Assembly: GCA_017442445.1 (NCBI GenBank)
Contig: JAFRZS010000208.1
Span: forward strand, 1-16,327
Direction of reading: 5' to 3'
Length of the DNA stretch: 16,327 nt
Source: Clostridia bacterium
GTDB lineage: Bacteria > Bacillota > Clostridia > Oscillospirales > Acutalibacteraceae
In this document: positions 7,335 to 14,507 of the stretch, piece by piece
Numbering within the stretch: the first letter of the stretch is position 1
Layout of the letters: each line of letters starts with the position of its first letter
Notes under the pieces: model-generated
What the model was told of the DNA's origin: nothing
The model's database searches: none
Seen by the model: the letters and a program-made list of their open reading frames with translations, nothing else
Program-made: the position numbers and the translations under genes

Positions 7335-8324
7335 TTGAAAACTCAGGGAAAACATCTTATTTTTATTTCCGATTCAACAAATCCGGCTTACAATCTTGCT
7401 TGTGAGGAATACCTTCTTACTAAAAAAAGTGAGGAGTTTTTGTTCCTTTGGAGAAACTCTGCATCTGTTATAATCGGAAGAAATCAGAATGCCCATGCCG
7501 AGATTAACCTTGACTTTGTTCAGAAGAACAATATCCCCGTAGTCCGCAGATTAACAGGCGGCGGCGCAGTTTTTCACGACCTCGGAAACATCAATTTCTC
7601 TTATATTATTAACAGCGATAAGCTTGTTGATTTAAAAAATCAGTTCTCAAAAATAATTGACTTTCTTAAAAGCATAGGACTTGATGCCGTTTTCAGCGGA
7701 CGGAATGATATTATTGCAGACGGATATAAAATATCGGGTACTGCTCAGGTATCAAAAAACGGCAGAGCAATAGTACACGGCACCTTGCTTTATTCTGCTG
7801 ACCTTTCCGTTTTATCAGAAGCACTGACCCCCAACCCGCTGAAGCTTCAGTCAAAAGGTATTTCCTCAGTTAAAAGCAGAGTTGCAAACATAAGCTCCTT
7901 GCTTGATATTGATAAAACTCCGTCTCAATTTTTAAATGATATGTACTATTTCCTTTTGAATGACGGAGATTGTCCGAAAGCTTCTTTTTCCGAAACTGAT
8001 GTTTCGGAAATCGAAAAACTCCGGAAATCAAAATACTCTACATGGGATTGGAATTTCGGCGATGCTCCGAAATTCACAATAGAAAAATCCGTCCTGTCTT
8101 CTTGCGGTCTGCTTACTGCAAACTACACTGTCAGGAACGGACTTATTGAAAATATAAGATTTTTCGGTGATTTCAATGCACTCAGGGAAATTCATGAGCT
8201 TGAAAAACTTTTTGTCGGACTTTCAACAAATCCCGATTTGCTGAAAGAACAAATCGGGACTATTGATTTTAATTCATTTATTCAGAATTCTACAACCGAA
8301 GATTTTTTAAAGCTTTTCAATTAA
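7335..8324 (+). CDS. lplA: Lipoate-protein ligase A
   Basis: Cytoplasmic enzyme that activates free lipoate with ATP and attaches it to lysines of lipoyl domains (GcvH, E2 subunits). About 329 residues, close to E. coli LplA (338), so the C-terminal accessory domain is present. Hallmarks are NPAYNLACEEYLL near the N-terminus, VVRRLTGGGAVFHDLGNINFS (about 69-89), DIIADGYKISGTAQ with the expected catalytic Lys at K132, and HGTLL followed by KLQSKGISSVKSRVANIS. Two starts compete: GTG at 7326 has no ribosome site, while TTG at 7335 sits six bases after GGGGTG and is preferred. No lipoylated protein gene is in the window. The gene's last 18 bases overlap, tail to tail, the end of the HAD phosphatase gene. 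Confidence 0.93.
   Translation: MKTQGKHLIFISDSTNPAYNLACEEYLLTKKSEEFLFLWRNSASVIIGRNQNAHAEINLDFVQKNNIPVVRRLTGGGAVFHDLGNINFSYIINSDKLVDLKNQFSKIIDFLKSIGLDAVFSGRNDIIADGYKISGTAQVSKNGRAIVHGTLLYSADLSVLSEALTPNPLKLQSKGISSVKSRVANISSLLDIDKTPSQFLNDMYYFLLNDGDCPKASFSETDVSEIEKLRKSKYSTWDWNFGDAPKFTIEKSVLSSCGLLTANYTVRNGLIENIRFFGDFNALREIHELEKLFVGLSTNPDLLKEQIGTIDFNSFIQNSTTEDFLKLFN
8231..8259 (-). terminator. Candidate terminator of the GH95-HAD unit, inside lplA coding sequence
   Basis: A perfect 10-base inverted repeat, TCCCGATTTG (8231-8240) and CAAATCGGGA (8250-8259), with a nine-base loop. On the minus strand it is followed by TTTGTTGAAA, a weak T-rich tail, and lies about 48 bases beyond the HAD stop codon. 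The stem also encodes part of LplA, so it could be coincidental. Confidence 0.4.
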
Positions 8325-8876
8325 GTTAATTTCACCCTTTATGGTGTGATACATTTTTTCTCCAAGCTCAAATATGTACTTATCGCTTGAAAGAGAATCC
8401 GAATAAACATTTTCAATTTCTATATCAGACATTTCTTCATAAAGTCTTTTGACTTTTTCGGCACCCTTGCAGTTGATTCCGACAATTTTTCCGTCTGCAT
8501 CTGTTTTGGTTGCTATCAGCTTATAAACCTGCAATCTTTCACATATCGGCTTTAACACAAATTCAGGTGAAGCCGATATTACGATTGCGGGATTTTTTCT
8601 GTTTTCGGGTAAAAACCACTCAAAAATTTTATCGGAATTTTTATCCCAGAAAAGCTCCGCCATTTTTTGCACATCAATTGACTTCACAAAACAGAGAAAC
8701 TCACTTTTTAAATAAGTCAGATCTTTTTTACAGAAAAAATATACTGCCGCCGCTTTTATCTGATGCGGTATGTGTTTGATTATTTTCGGATTTTTCACAA
8801 GACAGAATCTCCAGAATTTCGTCGTGGAATCACAAGGAAAAACCGTCTTATCAAAATCATATAAATCTACCTTCAT
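8307..8876 (-). CDS. HAD-IB family phosphatase
   Basis: 189-residue cytoplasmic haloacid dehalogenase-type hydrolase. Motif I is YDFDKT with nucleophile D7 and acid/base D9; motif II is VISASPE with S101; motif III is K137 in CKGAEKVKRL; motif IV is YSDSLSSD with D160 and D165. This is the phosphoserine-phosphatase-like (subfamily IB) layout with a helical cap between motifs I and II (about 20-90). The substrate is not predictable; relatives dephosphorylate small molecules such as phosphoserine or lipid phosphates. The ATG overlaps the GH95 stop by four bases (ATGA), suggesting coupling, and a sugar-phosphate substrate would fit that neighbour but is speculation. The 3' end overlaps lplA by 18 bases on the opposite strand. 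Confidence 0.85.
   Translation of the reverse strand: MKVDLYDFDKTVFPCDSTTKFWRFCLVKNPKIIKHIPHQIKAAAVYFFCKKDLTYLKSEFLCFVKSIDVQKMAELFWDKNSDKIFEWFLPENRKNPAIVISASPEFVLKPICERLQVYKLIATKTDADGKIVGINCKGAEKVKRLYEEMSDIEIENVYSDSLSSDKYIFELGEKMYHTIKGEINLIEKL
8332..8359 (+). terminator. Weak candidate terminator of lplA
   Basis: Just after the lplA stop, TCACCC (8332-8337) can pair with GGTGTGA (8343-8349) with one bulged T and a five-base loop. A run of six T follows at 8354-8359. It lies within the opposing HAD coding sequence; the stem is short, so support is limited. Confidence 0.3.
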
Positions 8877-11131
8877 ATTTTTTCTCCGTTATAATAAACT
8901 TCGGGTGTGCCCTCGCCCTTGATTGAATAGGATTTAAGTTTTGAGTTTTCCCACTCAATATCAACAGTAAAGTTACCCTTTGCTTTAAGTCCTGTTATCT
9001 TTCCGTTTTTCCACTTATCAGGAAGTGCGGGAAGCAGATAAATCTTGCCGTTTCTGCACTGCAAAAGCATTTCAACTATACCGCTGACCGCACCGAAGTT
9101 TCCGTCAATCTGGAAAGGCGGATGTGCGTCAAAGAGATTTAAGTATGTACCGCCGCCTCTTACAAAATCCAGACCGATTTCGGGCGGAACAAATCTCAGC
9201 TGTCTGTCAAGAAGTGATAATGCTCTGTTGCCGTCAAGAAGTCTTGCGTGGAAATTTATCTTCCAGCCAAGGCTCCAACCTGTACCCTCATCACCACGGA
9301 TTTCAAGTGTCTTTTTACAAGCATTAAAAAGCTCGGGTGTTTCGGGAGTAATCTGATTTGACGGATGAAGTGCATACAAATGTGACACATGACGGTGGTG
9401 GGGTTCAACCTCAACCACTTCATTGTACCACTCTAAAAGCTGTCCCTGACTGCCTATCTTGAAGGGTAATAATTTTTCTTTCTTTTCTGAAATTTCTTTG
9501 CAGAAATCCTCGTCAATTTTTAAGATTCCGCAGGACTTGATTACATTTTCCAATACCTCGCGAACTATTGACATTGTCATTGTAGTTGTCTGTGAAACTG
9601 CGCAGAATTTTCCGTCATCTCTGAAAAGATTTTCAGGCGATGTTGACGGACACATAATAAGATAACCGTCCTTATCTTCTACCAACATATCAGAGAAAAA
9701 TTCTGCCGCTTTTTTAATAACAGGATATGCGGTTTCTCTCAGGAATTTTTCATCGCAAGTATATTCATACTGCTCAAAAAGATGACGAGAGAACCAACCG
9801 CCCGACATCGGCCACTGCGCCCATGATGATGAACCGCCGGGGTTTTCCGTTTTTCTCCACAAATCTGTGTTGTGGTGTGAAACAAAGCCTCTTGCGCCAT
9901 AGTATTCACGTGCGGTTTTTTGACCTACTACAGATAATTCTTCAACCATTTTCACAAGAGGTTCATTGAGCTCTGTAAGATTACAGGGTAACATCGGCCA
10001 ATAGTTCATTTCCGTATTGATATTTGTTGTGTAATTTGATCTCCACGGCGGGAAAAGACTGTCATTCCATATTCCCTGCAAGTTCATGGGCTGTGTGCCT
10101 TTTCTTGAACCGGAAATAGCAAGATATCTGCCGAAATTAAAATAGAGAACATAGAGTGAAATATCACTCTTGTCTTTTCCGAAATTTATAAGGCGCTCAT
10201 AAGTATCAAGTGTTTTATCGCCGTCTGAATCAATTTCAAGACACACTCTGTCAAAGAGAGATTTGTAATCATTTATATGTTCTTCTTTTAATTCATCATA
10301 AGCGATATTTATTGCTGTTTCAACATTGTTGAGCGTAGCATTTTTGTATTCTTTTCCCTCTCTGTAGGGGTCTTTGTCAAAACCGTTGAAGCTTGATTCA
10401 CAAGATAAAACAGCAACAGTTTCCGTTGCATTTTTTATCACAAGCTTTTCACCTGATGATGAAATTTCGCCGTCAGTTTTGAACTTGCAGACCGTCATAT
10501 ATTGAATACCTTTTTTGACATCATCATAAATCTGCTCATGAGCATCACAATCATTATGATACGGACATTCTGCATTCAGAATAATTGACGATTCATCAGT
10601 TGTTATTTCGGATTTAAGCCGACATTCAAGTACTGCTTCAAAATCAATCGGTTTTTCTGCAGTAATTTTCACCACCATTGATTTTTTCGGATTGCTTATA
10701 AAAATTTCTTTTGAAATTTTATTTCCGTCTTTTGTATATTCGTCTTTATAAACTGCATTTGCTATATCAAGCTCTCTTGTGTAATCACTTACCTCTCCTT
10801 CTGCAAAATTAAACAGAAGGTCGCACATAGGAAGATATGCCTGAGAAGAACCTGTTGTGCAGTATTTTTCCATATACTGATCCGCTTCATAAAGCTTTCC
10901 TACACCGCCTTCTAAAGCCATATCCCTTGCGATAAGAAAATGTTTATAAAAATCTTTATTTACTTTCTTTTCAGGTGTGCCCGACCAAAGCTCATCATAA
11001 TTCATGCAAATTTTTTCATTTACAGGATTGCCGTAAACCATAGCACCTAATGAACCGTTACCCAAAGGCATAGCATCTGTCCAGATTACAGCAGGTTTAT
11101 TGTACTTTAATTTTGTTGTAAAATTGCTCAT
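8873..11131 (-). CDS. Glycoside hydrolase family 95, probable alpha-L-fucosidase
   Basis: About 752 residues from ATG at 11131. GH95 enzymes are inverting hydrolases of terminal alpha-1,2-linked L-fucose (some prefer L-galactose) on host or plant glycans. The N-terminal beta domain shows PAVIWTDAMPLGNGSLGAMVYG and NYDELWSGTP; the (alpha/alpha)6 barrel has TTNINTEMNYWPMLPCN (expected catalytic asparagines N370, N372), CPSTSPENLF (E500, expected general acid) and HPPFQIDGNFG (D676). No signal peptide or anchoring domain is visible, so it should act in the cytoplasm on imported oligosaccharides, unlike the large secreted bifidobacterial AfcA. A GTG nine bases upstream (11140) overlaps the GAGGTG ribosome site, so the ATG is preferred. 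It is first in a two-gene unit with the HAD phosphatase. Confidence 0.93.
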   Translation of the reverse strand: MSNFTTKLKYNKPAVIWTDAMPLGNGSLGAMVYGNPVNEKICMNYDELWSGTPEKKVNKDFYKHFLIARDMALEGGVGKLYEADQYMEKYCTTGSSQAYLPMCDLLFNFAEGEVSDYTRELDIANAVYKDEYTKDGNKISKEIFISNPKKSMVVKITAEKPIDFEAVLECRLKSEITTDESSIILNAECPYHNDCDAHEQIYDDVKKGIQYMTVCKFKTDGEISSSGEKLVIKNATETVAVLSCESSFNGFDKDPYREGKEYKNATLNNVETAINIAYDELKEEHINDYKSLFDRVCLEIDSDGDKTLDTYERLINFGKDKSDISLYVLYFNFGRYLAISGSRKGTQPMNLQGIWNDSLFPPWRSNYTTNINTEMNYWPMLPCNLTELNEPLVKMVEELSVVGQKTAREYYGARGFVSHHNTDLWRKTENPGGSSSWAQWPMSGGWFSRHLFEQYEYTCDEKFLRETAYPVIKKAAEFFSDMLVEDKDGYLIMCPSTSPENLFRDDGKFCAVSQTTTMTMSIVREVLENVIKSCGILKIDEDFCKEISEKKEKLLPFKIGSQGQLLEWYNEVVEVEPHHRHVSHLYALHPSNQITPETPELFNACKKTLEIRGDEGTGWSLGWKINFHARLLDGNRALSLLDRQLRFVPPEIGLDFVRGGGTYLNLFDAHPPFQIDGNFGAVSGIVEMLLQCRNGKIYLLPALPDKWKNGKITGLKAKGNFTVDIEWENSKLKSYSIKGEGTPEVYYNGEKI

Positions 11132-11154
11132 AAATTGCACCTCACTTTAACGAA

Positions 11155-11183
11155 ATTTTAACCTACTAAACAAAAAAAGTCAA
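11155..11183 (-). promoter_or_regulatory. Sigma-A promoter of the GH95-HAD unit
   Basis: On the minus strand, TTGACT (11183-11178) and TAAAAT (11160-11155) lie exactly 17 bases apart, each with one mismatch. The expected start is near 11148, about 17 bases before the GH95 ATG, just enough for the GAGGTG site. Confidence 0.7.
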
Positions 11184-11200
11184 TATGATTATTGCATATT
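11182..11200. repeat. Inverted repeat between divergent promoters, candidate operator
   Basis: AATATG (11182-11187) and CATATT (11195-11200) form a perfect inverted repeat with a seven-base centre. It covers the edge of the minus-strand -35 box and most of the plus-strand -35 box, so a protein bound here could affect both genes. The arms are short and A+T-rich; chance is possible. Confidence 0.35.
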
Positions 11201-11220
11201 ATAAATCTGTGTGATACAAT
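11192..11220 (+). promoter_or_regulatory. Probable sigma-A promoter of the serine hydrolase gene
   Basis: TTGCAT (11192-11197) and TACAAT (11215-11220) with 17-base spacing; the -10 carries the TGn extension (TGATACAAT). The -35 is a weak match. The start would be near 11227, immediately before the AAAGGAG ribosome site. Confidence 0.5.
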
Positions 11221-11240
11221 ATTCCGGCAAAGGAGTGTGT

Positions 11241-12383
11241 ATGATGAACTTTAATCATCTTGAAAAATTTATTGATTCTCTGGGACCTGACAAAAAAGTT
11301 CCCGGTTGTAACTGTATTGTATATCATAAGCACAAAAAGGTTTTTGAACACAGCGCAGGAGTTCTTGACCTTGATACAAACGTACCCTTCACTACAAAAA
11401 CGCAGTGCTTTATGTATTCAATAACAAAGCTTGTTACAGCAGTTGCTGCTCTTCAGCTTTGGGAACAGGGTAAATACGGTATGAACGAGCCTTTATTCTA
11501 CTATCTCCCTGAGTTCAAAACAATGAACACAAGAACCAACATAAACGGCGATGATTATGATATAGAACTTGCAAAAAACAGAATTACCATTCATCATCTT
11601 CTTACTATGACTGCAGGTTTTAATTACGATTTTTCAGACTTCACTCTGAAATCGTTATACAGAAGAACCGACTACAAATATACTACGCGTGAATTTGCAA
11701 CGGGACTTTCAAAAATGACTCTTATGTTCGAGCCGGGTACCGCCTGGAGATACAGCCTTTGTTATGATTTACTCGGTGCGTTCATTGAGGTTGTTTCGGG
11801 AATGCCGTTTGCTGAGTATGTAAAGAAAAATATTTTTGAACCTCTCGGTATGAAAGACAGCACATTTTCTCTTGACGAAGCGGATATGTCGCGTTTCGCA
11901 TCTCAATATACTTACGATTACAAACAGGACGCTGTCGTTAAAACAAAGCTTGAAAATTCGCATCAGCTCTCCCCTAATTACACAAGCGGCGGTGCCGGAA
12001 TGATATCAACTGCAGAAGATTGCATCAAACTTGCAGAAGCGCTCTGTAACGGCGGTGTCGGTGCTACTAAAAAGAGAATACTTGCATCATCAACTGTTGA
12101 CCTGATGCGTGCCGACCATATGTATGACTTGAAAAATATAAAAATCGATGTTGATCCCGGTTACAGCTACGGTATAGGTGTTCGCACAATGGTAAATCCC
12201 GCAGCAGCAGGTGCTCCCGCAAACTGTAACGATTTCGGTTGGGCAGGTCTTGCCGGTTCATATATGCTTATTGATCCCGAAGCGGAAATTTCTCTTTTCT
12301 ACACACAGCACGTTATAGGATATCTCTACGAACACGTACAACCAAGACTCAGAAACATCACCTACACCGCATTAGAATATTAA
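11241..12383 (+). CDS. Beta-lactamase-fold serine hydrolase (esterase-like)
   Basis: 380-residue member of the class C beta-lactamase/penicillin-binding family. The SxxK motif is YSITK (S60, K63). The second motif is RYSLCYDLLG: Y171 is kept but the usual Asn two residues on is Leu, as in EstB-like esterases. In place of KTG there is FGWAGLAGSY (W334-A-G). SGGAGMISTAED is typical of the fold. No signal peptide is visible, so the protein is probably cytoplasmic and unlikely to confer beta-lactam resistance or act on the wall. The ATG at 11241 (or 11244) follows AAAGGAG by five to eight bases. It diverges from the GH95 gene across about 110 bases, suggesting a role with oligosaccharides, perhaps removing acyl groups; that is inference. 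Confidence 0.85.
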   Translation: MMNFNHLEKFIDSLGPDKKVPGCNCIVYHKHKKVFEHSAGVLDLDTNVPFTTKTQCFMYSITKLVTAVAALQLWEQGKYGMNEPLFYYLPEFKTMNTRTNINGDDYDIELAKNRITIHHLLTMTAGFNYDFSDFTLKSLYRRTDYKYTTREFATGLSKMTLMFEPGTAWRYSLCYDLLGAFIEVVSGMPFAEYVKKNIFEPLGMKDSTFSLDEADMSRFASQYTYDYKQDAVVKTKLENSHQLSPNYTSGGAGMISTAEDCIKLAEALCNGGVGATKKRILASSTVDLMRADHMYDLKNIKIDVDPGYSYGIGVRTMVNPAAAGAPANCNDFGWAGLAGSYMLIDPEAEISLFYTQHVIGYLYEHVQPRLRNITYTALEY

Positions 12384-12390
12384 CATCAGA

Positions 12391-12432
12391 ACGGACAGTA
12401 AACATAGGTTTTACTGTCCGTAATTTCTTTTC
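12391..12432 (+). terminator. Terminator of the serine hydrolase gene
   Basis: A perfect 12-base stem, ACGGACAGTAAA (12391-12402) with TTTACTGTCCGT (12410-12421), and a seven-base loop begin eight bases after the stop codon. The following AATTTCTTTTCT is T-rich though interrupted. This is a convincing rho-independent terminator. Confidence 0.8.
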
Positions 12433-12474
12433 TGAGTTTATTTTAAAGTGATAGGAAAAAATGCGCAGAATAAA

Positions 12475-12518
12475 CACGAAAAAAACGGCAGCTATCAAAC
12501 TGCCGTTTTTGTTTCGTG
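12475..12518 (-). terminator. Terminator of yebC, probably bidirectional
   Basis: A long hairpin: the inner stem AAAAACGGCAG (12481-12491) pairs with CTGCCGTTTTT (12500-12510) around an eight-base loop, and outer CACGAA/TTCGTG bases extend it with a two-base bulge. On the minus strand the GC-rich stem is followed by a run of seven T, classic for stopping yebC transcripts 25 bases after its stop; the plus strand also has a T run. Confidence 0.85.
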
Positions 12519-12542
12519 CGGTCTGTACGTTTTTAGCATCCC

Positions 12543-13280
12543 TTATTCGTAGTCTTCTGCGTTCTCCCAGTTATGCCATACTGCCTGAACATCATCGTTA
12601 TCCTCAAACATCTCAAGCATTTTGCCCATGTTCTTGATATCGTCTTCTGTTTCAAGTCTTGTGTATGTTCCGGGAACATATTCTACCTCTGCTGATACAA
12701 ATGTATAGCCTTTTTCATCAAGTGCATCTCTTACAGCACCCATATCTGTGGGTTCTGTTCTGATATCAAATACACCGTCATCTGCGATAAAATCAGTTGC
12801 ACCTGCTTCCAAAGCTTCTTCCATGAGCTTATCTTCATCAATGTCCTCTGCATCAATGAGTAATACGCCCTGTCTTGTGAACATGAAAGAAACACAGCCT
12901 GACTGCCCCATATTTCCGCCGTATTTATCAAAATAGTGACGCATTTCACCGGCTGTTCTGTTGCGGTTTTCTGTGAGTGTTTCAACAATAACCGCTATTC
13001 CTGAAGGGCCGTAGCCTTCGTACATTATTTCTTCATACTGTGCATTTGAGCCTTCACCTGAAGCCTTTTTGATAATTCTTTCAATATTATCATTCGGCAC
13101 GTTACTTGCCTTTGCCTTTGCAATAATATCCTTAAGCTTTGAGTTAGAAGCGGGATCAGGTCCGCCCTCTCTTACTGCAACTGCAATTTCTCTACCGATT
13201 TTCGTGAAAATCTTTGCCTTCTGACCATCGGTTTTTTCTTTCTTTCTTTTAATATTATTCCACTTTGAATGTCCTGACAT
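12543..13280 (-). CDS. yebC: YebC/PmpR (TACO1) family protein
   Basis: 245-residue member of the YebC/TACO1 family, long annotated as DNA-binding transcription regulators and more recently linked to ribosomes and translation through proline-rich stretches. The N-terminus MSGHSKWNNIKRKKEKTDGQKAKIFTK-type start is diagnostic (MSGHSKWNNIKRKK at 1-14), followed by VREGGPDPASNSKL and the central EGYGPSGIAVIVE and NRNRTAGEMRHYFDKYGGNMG blocks. Length matches the family. A GTG nine bases upstream (13289) is in frame, but the conserved start is the ATG at 13280. Neither ruvC nor other usual partners are adjacent. It has its own strong promoter and terminator, so it is probably monocistronic, with possible read-through from the acyltransferase gene 74 bases upstream. 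Confidence 0.95.
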   Translation of the reverse strand: MSGHSKWNNIKRKKEKTDGQKAKIFTKIGREIAVAVREGGPDPASNSKLKDIIAKAKASNVPNDNIERIIKKASGEGSNAQYEEIMYEGYGPSGIAVIVETLTENRNRTAGEMRHYFDKYGGNMGQSGCVSFMFTRQGVLLIDAEDIDEDKLMEEALEAGATDFIADDGVFDIRTEPTDMGAVRDALDEKGYTFVSAEVEYVPGTYTRLETEDDIKNMGKMLEMFEDNDDVQAVWHNWENAEDYE

Positions 13281-13310
13281 ATGTCCCACGCTTTCTTTTT
13301 TGATGTACTA

Positions 13311-13339
13311 ATTTTACACTTTACTTACCTTTATGTCAA
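13311..13339 (-). promoter_or_regulatory. Sigma-A promoter of yebC
   Basis: On the minus strand, TTGACA (13339-13334), a perfect -35, and TAAAAT (13316-13311), one mismatch, are separated by exactly 17 bases. The start would be near 13304, leaving a leader of about 24 bases. Confidence 0.8.
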
Positions 13340-13354
13340 TACCCCGATATGTTA

Positions 13355-14398
13355 TCATTGTTTTTTCTTTTCTCTGAATATCAATTTATTCAAACCCGCG
13401 TTCATAAAATCAATAATGTATGATACCGCAATACATATCGCAAACATCAACAGCAGAATAAGAATCGGATATTTTGCAACAAATACAAGGTTTTCAAAAA
13501 TTATTAAATAGAAAAACATATGAACAAGCCAGATGTTTGTTGAATGTTTTCCGAAGAATAAAAACACTTTCTCAACCCATTTACTCTTATGCATCAAATG
13601 GAAACATACCATGGTGACAATACCCGTAATCGGTGCTATTATGAGCGATTGTTCTATCGCATGAATTACAAAGAGTAATGCTATGACAAGAAGACAAATT
13701 ACCGTCTTCAGAACAGGTTTTATTTTTATTGCCCTGAGTTTTTCCATCAGCCTCTGCTGATAGAAAATTATACCTACCACAAAAGAAAACTGAGATGTTC
13801 CGAAAAGTATAAGCTGTTCCCAGATCTTAGCAAGAATTGTATGCGGCATATCTAATTTTATATAAAATCTGAAAAGATATGCAACAAAATATAATACTCC
13901 GCTTATGACAAATAAAACTATCGGATTGAGTTTTTTTGATATCTTGCAAAGACACGGCGAACACAAAACAAGGAACACATATGTAAGCACAAACCACCAT
14001 GCGCCATTGTAAGAAATATCATATAAAAACAAATTGCCTAAAAAGTCCAGCCATGTTCCCGGAACTGACGTTGAGCCGGAAATCAAGCCTACAATCGAGA
14101 AAACAACAAGAACTATCCAGTAATTTATCAGAAATTTCAGCAACCTGTCATATCTCCGCTTTCGATAAAGCTGTGCTTCTTTATCAAACAAAAGAGCCTG
14201 AGCGTAGCCACTGCAAAAACAATAAATCGGAACACACAGATCTCCGAACAGTCCGAAATAATAAATCAACGGAGTACTCCCTATCCAGATCAAAGGTGTA
14301 TAAGGAAGATTTTCAATCCTGCAAAACAGGTGAAGCATTACCATTCCTATAATGGCAATACCCTTTGACATCTGATTGTCATTTTTAGATAAGCCCAT
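13355..14398 (-). CDS. Acyltransferase family 3 integral membrane protein
   Basis: 347-residue polytopic membrane protein with about ten hydrophobic segments, matching acyltransferase-3 enzymes that transfer acetyl or other acyl groups to extracytoplasmic sugars. The N-terminal MSKGIAIIGMVMLHLFCRIE carries the conserved His (H23) after the first helix; GAWWFVLTYVFLVL and the late STNIWLVHMFFYLIIFE are also typical. No extra SGNH or other catalytic domain is attached. The acceptor is unknown: peptidoglycan, teichoic acid or an exopolysaccharide are all possible. ATG at 14398 is preceded by AAAGGGGTGAGAGT, a strong ribosome site. It diverges from the CE4 deacetylase across about 110 bases, suggesting a shared surface-polysaccharide role (inference). 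No terminator is visible between it and yebC. Confidence 0.85.
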   Translation of the reverse strand: MGLSKNDNQMSKGIAIIGMVMLHLFCRIENLPYTPLIWIGSTPLIYYFGLFGDLCVPIYCFCSGYAQALLFDKEAQLYRKRRYDRLLKFLINYWIVLVVFSIVGLISGSTSVPGTWLDFLGNLFLYDISYNGAWWFVLTYVFLVLCSPCLCKISKKLNPIVLFVISGVLYFVAYLFRFYIKLDMPHTILAKIWEQLILFGTSQFSFVVGIIFYQQRLMEKLRAIKIKPVLKTVICLLVIALLFVIHAIEQSLIIAPITGIVTMVCFHLMHKSKWVEKVFLFFGKHSTNIWLVHMFFYLIIFENLVFVAKYPILILLLMFAICIAVSYIIDFMNAGLNKLIFREKKKQ

Positions 14399-14419
14399 AC
14401 TCTCACCCCTTTGTCATAT

Positions 14420-14448
14420 ATATTATCACAAAAAAACGTTTGTATCAA
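14420..14448 (-). promoter_or_regulatory. Probable promoter of the acyltransferase gene
   Basis: On the minus strand, TTGATA (14448-14443) and TAATAT (14425-14420) with 17-base spacing and a TGn-extended -10 (TGATAATAT). The start would be near 14413, just before the AAAGGGG ribosome site, so the leader is short. Confidence 0.55.
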
Positions 14449-14472
14449 CACTTTCTCAAAAGAATAAATCTT

Positions 14473-14501
14473 ACCTCATTTTAATACAAATTTCTTGAGG
14501 T
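14473..14501 (+). promoter_or_regulatory. Inverted repeat that could mask the CE4 ribosome site
   Basis: ACCTCA (14473-14478) is exactly complementary to TGAGGT (14496-14501), which contains the GAGGTGG ribosome site of the deacetylase gene. With a 17-base loop, the stem would hide the site if the transcript starts upstream of 14473. No clear promoter was identified for this gene. Confidence 0.3.
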
Positions 14502-14507
14502 GGTTTT

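Noticed and set aside
11241..12383. Beta-lactamase resistance gene
   Set aside because: The fold and SxxK are present, but the YxN Asn is Leu, the KTG motif is replaced by WAG and there is no signal peptide, so an esterase-like role is more likely.
12384..12542. CRISPR, small RNA or mobile-element end in the hairpin-rich gap between the serine hydrolase gene and yebC
   Set aside because: The two hairpins are explained as terminators of the two converging genes; there are no repeated units, target duplications or promoter-like sequence.
13999..14352. 117-codon plus-strand frame opposite the acyltransferase gene
   Set aside because: Low-complexity basic/Ser-rich translation without a recognisable domain; the opposite strand encodes a clear membrane acyltransferase.
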